From Candidatus Cloacimonas sp. (GTDB taxonomy: Bacteria; Cloacimonadota; Cloacimonadia; Cloacimonadales; Cloacimonadaceae): 64,000 nucleotides of DNA. The DNA lies in assembly GCA_023227825.1 (NCBI GenBank), contig JALOCJ010000002.1, positions 1 to 64,000 on the forward strand, written 5' to 3'. A program made the translations under genes and the position numbers. Shown piece after piece: positions 54,620 to 63,072 of this stretch (position 1 is its first letter; each line of letters opens with the position of its first letter). Below the pieces are notes generated by a model. That model did not search any database. It was given only the letters and a program-made list of their open reading frames with translations, and was not told the DNA's origin.

Positions 54620-56116
54620 ATGCTAAATAAACCCAATCAGTTTATCCGGTTGCGTAAAGAAAAACTGGCAAAAATTAAAGCGCTGGGTATAAATCCTTAT
54701 CCTGTAAAGTCATCCCGGACTCACTATATTTCTGCGCTGCTTCAAGATAGAGAAGAATGGATTCAAAAGGCAGAAGAAGTTTCTATTACAGGGCGTTTAA
54801 CTGCTATGCGCAGGCAGGGAAAAATCGGTTTTGGCGATCTTGAAGATATTTCCGGAAAGATTCAGCTTTATGTAGCTCAAAATTTAATCGGCGAGGAAAA
54901 TTACGAACTGTTCAAACTTTGTGATCCGGGCGATTTTATTCAGGCAACAGGAAAGACATTTTTCACTCAAACTGGTGAGTATTCCCTAAAATGCAATAAT
55001 ATCAAACTCCTTGCGAAAAATATCAGACCCTTGCCTGCAGTAAAGGAAAAAATTGTGGACGGCAAAAAAATACGCTACGATGAATTTTCCGATATTGAAC
55101 TTCGTTATAGAAAGCGCTATCTTGATCTTTTGCTTAATCCCGAACATAGAAAAGTTTTTGAAATGCGGGCAAAAATCATAACCGCTATCCGGAATTTTAT
55201 GGACTACAGAGGTTATGTAGAAGTAGAAACTCCTATTTTACAACCCCTTTACGGTGGAGCAAATGCCAGACCTTTCATTACTCACCATAATACATTGGAT
55301 ATGGATTTGTATCTCAGAATCGCTACTGAACTATATTTAAAGCGTTTAATTGTAGGTGGCTTTGAAAAAGTTTACGAACTCGGTAAGGACTTTCGCAATG
55401 AAGGTATGGATAGAACTCATAATCCGGAATTTACAATGATTGAGTTTTATGAAGCATATTCCGATCTGGAAGGAATGATGGATATCGCTGAAGAGCTGAT
55501 TAAGCATTTAGCATTAGATGTTATCGGCAAAGATACTTTCTTTTATCGTCATCATCAGGTCTGCTTAAGCGGAAAGTGGAAAAGAGCATCCCTGCCTGAT
55601 CTGGTTAGTGAATATATGGGACAAGATGTTATGAATATTAGCTTTGAAGAGCTTTCTGCCTATTGTAAAAACAAAGGTTTGGTTATTCCTCCCGGCTCAG
55701 AAAAAGGAAAACTGATTGCTCTTATTTTTGAAAATTTCGTTGAAGAAACGCTTATCCAGCCCACTTTTGTGTGTGATTTTCCTAAAGAAATTTCTCCTCT
55801 GGCGAAGGCAAAACCCGAAAATCCCTTTGTTGCAGACCGTTTTGAACTTTTTATTGCCGGTGGTGAATTTGCCAATGCCTTTAGTGAATTGAATGATCCC
55901 TTGGAGCAAAGAGCGCGTTTGGAAGAACAGGCAAAATTAAGAGACCTCGGAATTGACGAAGCAAATGTTGTTGATGAGGATTTTTTAGAGGCACTAGAAT
56001 ATGGAATGCCTCCAATGGGGGGACAGGGAATCGGTATAGATCGCCTCGTTATGTTGCTAACTGAAAACGACTCCATCAAGGAAGTTATCCTCTTCCCTCA
56101 AATGAAAATTACCTAA
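54620..56116 (+). CDS. lysS: Lysyl-tRNA synthetase, class II
   Basis: The 498-residue enzyme charges tRNA-Lys. The N-terminal anticodon-binding OB fold (ITGRLTAMRRQGKIGFGDLE, ~52) is followed by the class II core: motif 1 near ALYGGANARPF-like LYGGANARPFITHHN (~212), motif 2 FRNEGMDRTHNPEFTMIE (~257) and motif 3 GMPPMGGQGIGIDRLVML (~460). Length is as in E. coli LysS. No strong ribosome-binding site is seen, which with the 9-bp spacing suggests coupling to the S1-domain gene. A cognate tRNA-Lys(CTT) is at 27250. Confidence 0.96.
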   Translation: MLNKPNQFIRLRKEKLAKIKALGINPYPVKSSRTHYISALLQDREEWIQKAEEVSITGRLTAMRRQGKIGFGDLEDISGKIQLYVAQNLIGEENYELFKLCDPGDFIQATGKTFFTQTGEYSLKCNNIKLLAKNIRPLPAVKEKIVDGKKIRYDEFSDIELRYRKRYLDLLLNPEHRKVFEMRAKIITAIRNFMDYRGYVEVETPILQPLYGGANARPFITHHNTLDMDLYLRIATELYLKRLIVGGFEKVYELGKDFRNEGMDRTHNPEFTMIEFYEAYSDLEGMMDIAEELIKHLALDVIGKDTFFYRHHQVCLSGKWKRASLPDLVSEYMGQDVMNISFEELSAYCKNKGLVIPPGSEKGKLIALIFENFVEETLIQPTFVCDFPKEISPLAKAKPENPFVADRFELFIAGGEFANAFSELNDPLEQRARLEEQAKLRDLGIDEANVVDEDFLEALEYGMPPMGGQGIGIDRLVMLLTENDSIKEVILFPQMKIT

Positions 56117-56207
56117 TCTTTTCCCATCTCCAAATATTCCAATTATGCAATGGTATTATGATATAGGAAAGTAGGAAAAGTTAGCTTTCCGTATAATCAG
56201 CACTAGA

Positions 56208-56250
56208 GATAAAAAAACAACAGGGACTGCTTTGGACAGTTCCTGTTGTT
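56208..56250 (-). terminator. Rho-independent terminator of htpG
   Basis: On the minus strand AACAACAGGAACTG and CAGTCCCTGTTGTT form a long stem (one mismatch or wobble) around a 7-base loop, followed by TTTTTT. It lies between the convergent lysS and htpG genes and may serve both. The T run favours htpG. Confidence 0.85.
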
Positions 56251-56283
56251 ATAGCTTTCAGGAGAAAAATCCTGGTATTTTAT

Positions 56284-58281
56284 TTATTCGCTTAAGTAAC
56301 TAAGCACCTGATTTGCTTTGTTTATAAAGCTTTTAAGTTCTCTGCCGCTGAAGGGTTTCTGTTCTAACAGTGAAAGGTCGTGAATATAGGAGCAAAGGGT
56401 TTTAACCACATCTTCTTTCCCCTGTTCGTGGAAAGTGAGAATCTTTTTGATAATAGGATTATCCCGATTTACTACCAAAGTATGGTATTTGAGCATATCG
56501 GAAGAAGGATTTTGATGGGTTAGCATATCCATATCATGCCAGCGTCGCATATATTCACTAAACACAATCATTGAAGGTATTTCCGGGCTTTTTAAGCTTT
56601 TCACTTCCACCTTAATTTCGGTAAAAGCATTAGCTTCAAGGGCTTGCATTGCTTCAGTACCCAGTTCTTTGCGTACATTATCTGGGAGTTCAAAGGGTTT
56701 AATGATTGTTTGTTCATCTTTTTGAATCAGATAGGGACTTAATACAGTTGCAGCTTTAGGGAACTTTTTCAGAAAATCGGCATAACTTTCTTTGCTGAAA
56801 CTTGCCTCTACATTTTGGTCTAATGCCTTGTAAAATAGTTCTTTCAGCTTATCTTCAGAGTCACCTGCAACCCCTTCTTTATTTACTAGGAGGTCATTCA
56901 CTTCGCTGTCAATACGCACAAATTCCACATTACCTAGTTTATTTTCCAGTTGTTGATAGAGATGAGTATCTAGAGGACTGTTTTGAAAAACAACTTCAAT
57001 ACCCTGTTCTTTCATTAAGTTCAAATAACTTACCTGGGTATCTTCACTGGCTGCATACCAAATCTTTGTCCTTTCTCCTTCACTTTTATTGCGTGTTTTG
57101 TATTCTTCAATAGTTACATAATCCCCGCTAGCGGATTTGAAGATAATGATATCCTTCATTGCAGCAAAGAAATCGTCATCTTTCAGCAAGCCAAATTTGA
57201 TAAAGGCATTGATATCTTCCCAATAACTTTCATATTTCTTGCGGTCTTCTTTGAAAGTATTATTAAAATGGTCAGCCACCTTTTTTACAATATACTGGCT
57301 GATTTTTTTCACTTGAGCATCGTTTTGTAAAAAGCTGCGAGATACATTAAGCGGAATATCCGGAATATCAATTCCCCCTTTTAACAGCAGCAGAAATTCC
57401 GGAATAAGGTCTTCCAAATTGTCCGCTACAAAAACATTATTACAATAGAGTTTTACTTCTCCTTTGAAGAAATCGGGCTCATTGCGCAATTTGGGAAAAT
57501 ATAAAATCCCCTTAAGATTGAAAGGAAAATCCACATTCAGATGAATCCAGAACACAGGGTCCATATAATCGTGAAATACATTTTTATAAAACTCTATATA
57601 TTCTTCATCTTTAACTTCGCTGGGTTTGCGATTCCAAAGTGCTTCTTTTTGGTTTACCTGTTTGCCTTCAAACATTATTGGATAGGGCATAAAATTACAA
57701 TAGCGCTCCAGAATTTCCCGTATTTTATTGGCATCAGCATATTCTGCATTTTCTTCATTCAGGTAAACAGTCACAGTTGTTCCGGGTTCTTTTCTTTTTC
57801 CTTTACTCATAATATATTCTGTGCTGCCGTCACATTCCCAAAAAGCGGGCTCACTTCCTTCAGTGCAAGAAAGCGAATCTATGGTAACTTTATCGGCAAC
57901 CATAAAAGCAGAATAAAATCCCAGTCCAAAATGACCAATCATATTGTTCTGGATATCTTTGTATTTATTGATAAAATCCTCAGCACCCGAAAAAGCAATC
58001 TGATTGATGTATTTCTTAATTTCCTCAGCAGTCATTCCAATTCCGGTATCTATTACTTCTATTGTTTTTTTACCTTTATCCAGCTTTACTTCAACTTTCA
58101 TATCTGCTTCTGGGAAATTGGGATCTGCATATTTGCGTTTGGAAAGGGCATCTATGGCATTGGAAATCAATTCCCTTAAGAATATATCGTGCTGAGAATA
58201 AAGCCATTTCTTTATAATTGGGAAGATATTCTCGGTATGGATGCTTAAACTTCCTTTTTCTTTTGTTTTCTTGTCTGCCAT
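56284..58281 (-). CDS. htpG: Molecular chaperone HtpG (Hsp90)
   Basis: The 665-residue chaperone has the GHKL ATPase front with LRELISNAIDAL (~37), IDTGIGMTAEEI-like VIDTGIGMTAEEIKKY (~78) and GHFGLGFYSAF (~115), then the middle domain (LYCNNVFVADN, LNVSRSFLQ with its catalytic Arg) and the C-terminal dimer region. The size fits bacterial HtpG (620-680). AAGGAG precedes the ATG. A good promoter lies 45-72 bp upstream and a strong terminator follows, so it is monocistronic. Confidence 0.97.
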   Translation of the reverse strand: MADKKTKEKGSLSIHTENIFPIIKKWLYSQHDIFLRELISNAIDALSKRKYADPNFPEADMKVEVKLDKGKKTIEVIDTGIGMTAEEIKKYINQIAFSGAEDFINKYKDIQNNMIGHFGLGFYSAFMVADKVTIDSLSCTEGSEPAFWECDGSTEYIMSKGKRKEPGTTVTVYLNEENAEYADANKIREILERYCNFMPYPIMFEGKQVNQKEALWNRKPSEVKDEEYIEFYKNVFHDYMDPVFWIHLNVDFPFNLKGILYFPKLRNEPDFFKGEVKLYCNNVFVADNLEDLIPEFLLLLKGGIDIPDIPLNVSRSFLQNDAQVKKISQYIVKKVADHFNNTFKEDRKKYESYWEDINAFIKFGLLKDDDFFAAMKDIIIFKSASGDYVTIEEYKTRNKSEGERTKIWYAASEDTQVSYLNLMKEQGIEVVFQNSPLDTHLYQQLENKLGNVEFVRIDSEVNDLLVNKEGVAGDSEDKLKELFYKALDQNVEASFSKESYADFLKKFPKAATVLSPYLIQKDEQTIIKPFELPDNVRKELGTEAMQALEANAFTEIKVEVKSLKSPEIPSMIVFSEYMRRWHDMDMLTHQNPSSDMLKYHTLVVNRDNPIIKKILTFHEQGKEDVVKTLCSYIHDLSLLEQKPFSGRELKSFINKANQVLSYLSE

Positions 58282-58325
58282 TATGTTTTAATCTCCTTAT
58301 TTGTATTTATTGTGTTTCTAGAGAT

Positions 58326-58353
58326 AAAATAATCGGTCCTGTCTTTTTGTCAA
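58326..58353 (-). promoter_or_regulatory. Putative sigma-70-type promoter of htpG
   Basis: On the minus strand TTGACA (58353-58348), a 16-bp spacer and TATTTT (58331-58326), 45 bp before the start codon. No heat-shock CIRCE inverted repeat is seen. Confidence 0.55.
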
Positions 58354-58574
58354 GAGTTTTTAGCAGTCCTATAATCCGACTGCTAAAATATTTGTAATCG
58401 GAGGACTCCATTCCTCCGCAAGAAAAAAATGCGGAACTTCAACGAACTCCGACTACACAAAAATGCCTTATTACAGTAAGTAAGGATTCTTTTTACCTAT
58501 ACAATGAAACGCAAATAGCTGGATTTAGGGCTAAATTTGCTGGATTATTTTCCCGAACAAGACCTTCTTATATT
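58354..58574. other. Intergenic region with hairpin fragments
   Basis: GGAGG-ACTCCATT-CCTCC (near 58402-58419) is a small hairpin, and GCGGAACTTCAACGAACTCC near 58430 is a diverged inverse copy of the 33-bp hairpin repeat at 38966. No gene is seen. Confidence 0.45.
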
Positions 58575-58651
58575 CCTCTAACAAATAAGTAACAATTCCT
58601 TAACGAGATTACTGCAATGTTAAGGAAGTGTTACTGGAGTGTTACGGGGTC
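58575..58651. repeat. 11-bp phased inverted repeat cassette 4
   Basis: The units are CCTCTAACAAA, TAAGTAACAAT and TCCTTAACGAG; the centre is ATTACTGCAAT; then GTTAAGGAAGT, GTTACTGGAGT and GTTACGGGGTC. The last two nearly match the right arm at 4764-4796. The register is identical to the cassette at 45165. Confidence 0.8.
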
Positions 58652-58779
58652 TACTTGGAATTAACTAATTTGCAGGTAGTTACAAAATATTAGTTAAAAG
58701 ACCGGGAAGATAAATTTCTAATGCGGAATTTGCTGATTACATACATTTTATTTGGAGTTTTCTGTGCCGTTGTTTTTCC

Positions 58780-59010
58780 GGATGGTTGACGTCCTCGTCA
58801 ACCAAAAAAAAAATATTTTAAACGACAGGGATGTCGTTTTTCCGGATGGTTGACGTCCCCGTCAACCAAGGGGAAAAATAATTTTAAACGACAGGGATGT
58901 CGTTTTTCCGGATGGTTGACGTCCCCGTCAACCAAGGGAAAAAATAATTTTAAACGACGAGGACGTCGTTTTTCCGGTAATTTTAAACGACAGGGATGTC
59001 GTTTTTCCTG
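58780..59010. repeat. Double-hairpin repeat array (GGTTGACG / AACGAC type)
   Basis: Units start at CCGG positions 58780, 58842, 58908 and 58974 (periods 62, 66, 66). Each has GGTTGACG-TCCC-CGTCAACC and AAACGAC-AGGGAT-GTCGTTT hairpins joined by A-rich spacers. It is the same family as the arrays near 9.9 and 39.1 kb with altered loops and spacers. It lies just upstream of the large secreted protein. Confidence 0.88.
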
Positions 59011-59020
59011 CATATTATTC

Positions 59021-59049
59021 TTGACTAAATTGGAAAGCAACCAATAAAT
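59021..59049 (+). promoter_or_regulatory. Putative promoter of the 1306-residue secreted protein
   Basis: TTGACT at 59021-59026, a 17-bp spacer and ATAAAT at 59044-59049, 41 bp before the ATG. The -35 is good and the -10 weak. It starts 10 bp after the hairpin array. Confidence 0.4.
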
Positions 59050-59090
59050 GTATTTTTGTAATTTATAGACCTAAGAAATAGGGAGTTCCG

Positions 59091-62000
59091 ATGAAACGAA
59101 TTTGGATAATAATATTTAGCTTGCTGGCGGTTTTACCTCTGGCAGGAGTAATTCAAGAAACTGCTTCTTTAAAGCATTTCCTTTATAGTAGCGAACCCAA
59201 TTGTGCTTATGATAATTGGATTTCTCATTTAGCTGAAGGTATTGTAATCCAGGGTTATAATACTTATGCTCCTTACGATAGACAAACTAATGGTTTTGGT
59301 GATTTTGTAGTTCCTACTGCTGATCAACTAAACATTTGGGGTAATATTGTGGACTTATTTTTAGCGGATTCTTTGGATGCAGCTCAAGCAGCTATAGAAA
59401 CAGCCGGTTTTCCTTACCAAGTTGTTCTTTTTAATGATACGGACAGTAACATAACTTATAGAATGTTGCGGGAAATTCCCAATACTGAATATTATGATGA
59501 CAACGGAACTATTGATACTTATGATGATGAAAACGGTGCTTTTACTTACGGGTGGGGTTTATATATTTACAATCCTTTAGGGAATAGACCTGTTATTGTA
59601 ACAGCTCCTCATCCTTGTGATGATTTTCCTACTCCTGCATTTGCTTTTGAAGCATTTCAAATTTGGGACGCTCAGTTTTTATTGATCAATGGTGCAGGGA
59701 GAGAAGTAAAATGGACAAATCAGGGTACTTATAATAATTCCAAGTCCATATCTGATCCAACACGCGTTTCCAATCATCCCTTCAATATCTGTTATAAAAA
59801 GTTTGCAGATTTTATTAGAACCGATTTTAATATTCGGGAATTTTCTCCTCAAATTCATAGTTACGATTGGAATTATCATCCCTTTTATCCTAATGTCCAA
59901 ATTTCAGCCGGTTACAATCGTCTCTGTCCTAATCTTCCAATTAGAGACCTTTCAAGCAGAAAACTGGATATGATAAATAAGGGTTATCATTTAATGATTC
60001 CGGGTAATACTGTTGGCTTTCATAATGATGTTTATCTCAATGATTTTTATGGAGTTAACTATAGCATATATCCTTTTATCTTTGATGATGGCGAACAAAG
60101 CTATGAAGTAAATAATTATATTGATTTACCTGCCTATTCTCAAAACTATCAAATGCTGTATACTCAAAGTGGAACGACTGACTATGATGTGTATGATCCC
60201 TTTTTGCATGTAGAGATGGATGAATTGCCCAATTCTTATGAATTAACGGAAAATACCTATAAATGGTTTTACGGCTGGAATGAAGCATTACAACGCTGGA
60301 ATTTTGATCATCTGTTTGATAACTTCCGGCTCTATTATTTGCGTTGGGTTTATGATTTGGAAAATGTAATGGACGAAATGTTTACAATGAATGATGGCTT
60401 AATTCCTCCTACTCCGACCGGCTTAGCTATTCAAAATCAATCACTATATTCCATCACTTTAAGCTGGAGAAAAGTTGATTGCTATGATTTTGATACTTTT
60501 GAAGTACTTTATGCTACTGATCCTATTGGCACTGATAACTATAATATTTACGATCGTAACAATAATGCAGTTTTAGCTTCTCCCTATTGTGAAAGTATTA
60601 CTATTTCCGGATTAAGTTATGAAAACAGCTATTTCTTTAAAATCCGGGCTAAAGATAAAAACGGTAACTACTCAGACCTTTCCAATCAAGTAACTACAAT
60701 TCCCGCGCCAGCCAATATTTACACTTTCACTGCGCATGGTTTGGATAATGAAGTTCGTCTTTTTTGGGGTGTTTCTGGACAGACCAATAATTTGGGATAT
60801 AAGGTTTACAGGAAAACTCCAACTCAAACAGATTATACTTTAATTGACTCTTATCTTACCAATCCGACACTGGCAAATGTAACAGCTTCCACTTATACTT
60901 ATTGGGATTATAATGTTACTAACGGACAGAACTGGGATTATATGATCAGCTGCACTAATAATAATAACCAGGAATTCTTCTATAATTATCCTGTTTCGGC
61001 AGCTGTTAGAGCGATCCATTCGTTAATCCTTACTAATTCTACTGCTACTATGGCGGATACTATATACTTTGCTCAAAATCCTTATGCCTCAGATAGCCAA
61101 GATACTTTTTACGATATTAGTAAAGCCAATCCTTCCGGTCCGAGTTATGTGTGGTCTGCTTTTTGGGAAGCATATTGGGGTTCAAATGGAACAGCTCTTT
61201 CCCGGGAAGTTAAAGGTGGATATGATACTGCCTTAGACCTCAAAACCTGGACTATTAGAATTCGCTCTACGGAATTGAATATACCCCTCTATTTATCGGC
61301 TTCCGCTAATTTCAGTCGGGCAGAAAAACTTTATCTTTACGATTCAGGAAACGGAACCTGGCATAACTTATTCGGCGGAGCTTATCAATTTATGGTTACC
61401 AATACTAATGTCAGAACTATGACTTTGTATTGGGGTAACCTGCAGCCCAAAATTACTCACAGCAATCAAAATAACCATCTTTATCAAGGTGGCAATAATA
61501 TTATTTTCCAGTGGAGCGCACAAAACAGTTTTCTGATTGATCATCTGGATTTGTATGTTAAAAATGAAACCGACAGCTTGTTTTTAACAGGAAATATTCC
61601 TGGAACCCAAACCAATTGGACATACAATATTCCTTCCAACATAGATATGCAAAATGCCCGTTTTTATATCAACTGCTATGCTGTAGATGGAATAATACAA
61701 ACATTTGCAGCAGCTTATACTTTTGCTCTTGTTCCCAGGATGATTTTACATTATAATGAAGGCGGTTGGCAGACGCGCTCCCAAATTTGGCCCAATTTTA
61801 CTCCTTTGGTAGAAACCCTTTTCGGTATTGGAGCTATTGCTTTAACTCCTACAGATGAAGGAACCTGGATAGAAAATGATAATCTTTTGTTTGGTATTGC
61901 CTATTGGATAAACGCGCCGGAAACAAATTTCTTCTCTACAACAGCTGACATATACCCAAGTGAAATTGATTCCTTTCCTTTGGAACCAGGTTGGAATTTT

Positions 62001-63011
62001 ATAGCTAATCCTCATTATTGCAGTTATCCTATTGAGAGTTTGCGTTTTCTTTTAGGCACAAATCTTTTCCTCTATAGTGAAATGATTGCCCAAAACCTTG
62101 TTTCCCGAGCTATATTTGTCTATAGAAATGGAAAATTTCAAGCAGTGGATACAATTGCACCCTTTGAAGCATTTTATATCAAATATTATGGTGACCAGTC
62201 CTTAAATACTTATCTTAGTTTCTATCCCTATTTTACGGCACCGGAAATTACTCCTCCCGATAATTTTTGGCAATTCCAGATAAGTGTTTCTTCTGCTGCT
62301 AGCGATACCTCTGAATTCATTTTGGGAACAAATCCAATTGCAACTGATGGTTATGATTTTTACCTGGATTTACCTTCTGCTCCCGATAAACCATTTCCTG
62401 GTTTGAATGCTTATTTAAGCAGAGAAACTCCCGAAGACCTCAGTTTCAGGGATAAAAAACTTTCAGCAGAATTTCGGGAAGCTTTTTCCGAAGTAAACGA
62501 ACAAGAAAAAATCTGGGACTTTAAAGTTGTTTGTAATTCCACTTCTCCTGTGGAATTTAATCTTAGCGATATAGACCTGCCACCTGATTATAGTGTAAAA
62601 ATATACATTGCAGAACAGGTTTACAGCTATAATCATACAAATAGCTTTACTTTTATTCCCTCTGCACCAGGGGCTTTTACAGGAACAATTATTGTCTCTA
62701 ACAGACCTGATAGTGCTGAGGACTTAATTCAGCCACCAATTTCTAAGGTTGCTATCTATCCCAATCCCTTCAATCCTTCTACTACTATTGCTTTTGATAC
62801 TCCTGTTACTCAGGAAGTTGAACTGTCACTATATAACCTGAAAGGACAAAAAGTTCGCACCCTCTATAAAGGAATATTAAAAAGGGGTGAACATAAATTG
62901 ATTTGGGATGGAAAAGATAATAACGGCAGAACTGTAAGCAGTGGAATTTATTTTGCCCAAATAGAAGCCGGAAAATATAGTCAAATCCGTAAAATGATGT
63001 TAATAAAATGA
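59091..63011 (+). CDS. Large secreted protein with FnIII domains and C-terminal sorting tail
   Basis: The 1306-residue product has a signal peptide (MKRIWIIIFSLLAVLPLAG). Residues ~30-420 form an unrecognised globular domain with VIVTAPHPCDDFPTPAF (~163), DPTRVSNHPFNICYKKFADF (~223) and IHSYDWNYHPF (~258). The His/Asp/Arg spacing is reminiscent of zinc amidohydrolases such as the N-formylglutamate amidohydrolase fold, but this is only a hint. Fibronectin III domains follow at ~438-545 and ~545-640, then long beta-rich regions. The end carries IYPNPFNPSTTIAF, LYNLKGQKVRTLYK and GIYFAQIEAG, the FCB secretion tail. GGGAG precedes the ATG. It is probably an exported hydrolase or adhesin. Confidence 0.82.
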   Translation: MKRIWIIIFSLLAVLPLAGVIQETASLKHFLYSSEPNCAYDNWISHLAEGIVIQGYNTYAPYDRQTNGFGDFVVPTADQLNIWGNIVDLFLADSLDAAQAAIETAGFPYQVVLFNDTDSNITYRMLREIPNTEYYDDNGTIDTYDDENGAFTYGWGLYIYNPLGNRPVIVTAPHPCDDFPTPAFAFEAFQIWDAQFLLINGAGREVKWTNQGTYNNSKSISDPTRVSNHPFNICYKKFADFIRTDFNIREFSPQIHSYDWNYHPFYPNVQISAGYNRLCPNLPIRDLSSRKLDMINKGYHLMIPGNTVGFHNDVYLNDFYGVNYSIYPFIFDDGEQSYEVNNYIDLPAYSQNYQMLYTQSGTTDYDVYDPFLHVEMDELPNSYELTENTYKWFYGWNEALQRWNFDHLFDNFRLYYLRWVYDLENVMDEMFTMNDGLIPPTPTGLAIQNQSLYSITLSWRKVDCYDFDTFEVLYATDPIGTDNYNIYDRNNNAVLASPYCESITISGLSYENSYFFKIRAKDKNGNYSDLSNQVTTIPAPANIYTFTAHGLDNEVRLFWGVSGQTNNLGYKVYRKTPTQTDYTLIDSYLTNPTLANVTASTYTYWDYNVTNGQNWDYMISCTNNNNQEFFYNYPVSAAVRAIHSLILTNSTATMADTIYFAQNPYASDSQDTFYDISKANPSGPSYVWSAFWEAYWGSNGTALSREVKGGYDTALDLKTWTIRIRSTELNIPLYLSASANFSRAEKLYLYDSGNGTWHNLFGGAYQFMVTNTNVRTMTLYWGNLQPKITHSNQNNHLYQGGNNIIFQWSAQNSFLIDHLDLYVKNETDSLFLTGNIPGTQTNWTYNIPSNIDMQNARFYINCYAVDGIIQTFAAAYTFALVPRMILHYNEGGWQTRSQIWPNFTPLVETLFGIGAIALTPTDEGTWIENDNLLFGIAYWINAPETNFFSTTADIYPSEIDSFPLEPGWNFIANPHYCSYPIESLRFLLGTNLFLYSEMIAQNLVSRAIFVYRNGKFQAVDTIAPFEAFYIKYYGDQSLNTYLSFYPYFTAPEITPPDNFWQFQISVSSAASDTSEFILGTNPIATDGYDFYLDLPSAPDKPFPGLNAYLSRETPEDLSFRDKKLSAEFREAFSEVNEQEKIWDFKVVCNSTSPVEFNLSDIDLPPDYSVKIYIAEQVYSYNHTNSFTFIPSAPGAFTGTIIVSNRPDSAEDLIQPPISKVAIYPNPFNPSTTIAFDTPVTQEVELSLYNLKGQKVRTLYKGILKRGEHKLIWDGKDNNGRTVSSGIYFAQIEAGKYSQIRKMMLIK

Positions 63012-63072
63012 GGTCTGAAAGTCAAAATTTTACAGGTTTAGAGGTCTATGAGGCAGAGAAAGGAGAAAAATT

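Noticed and set aside
58798..59047. Open frames in the hairpin array upstream of the large secreted protein
   Set aside because: They are repeat translations, the same in kind as those near 9.9 kb.
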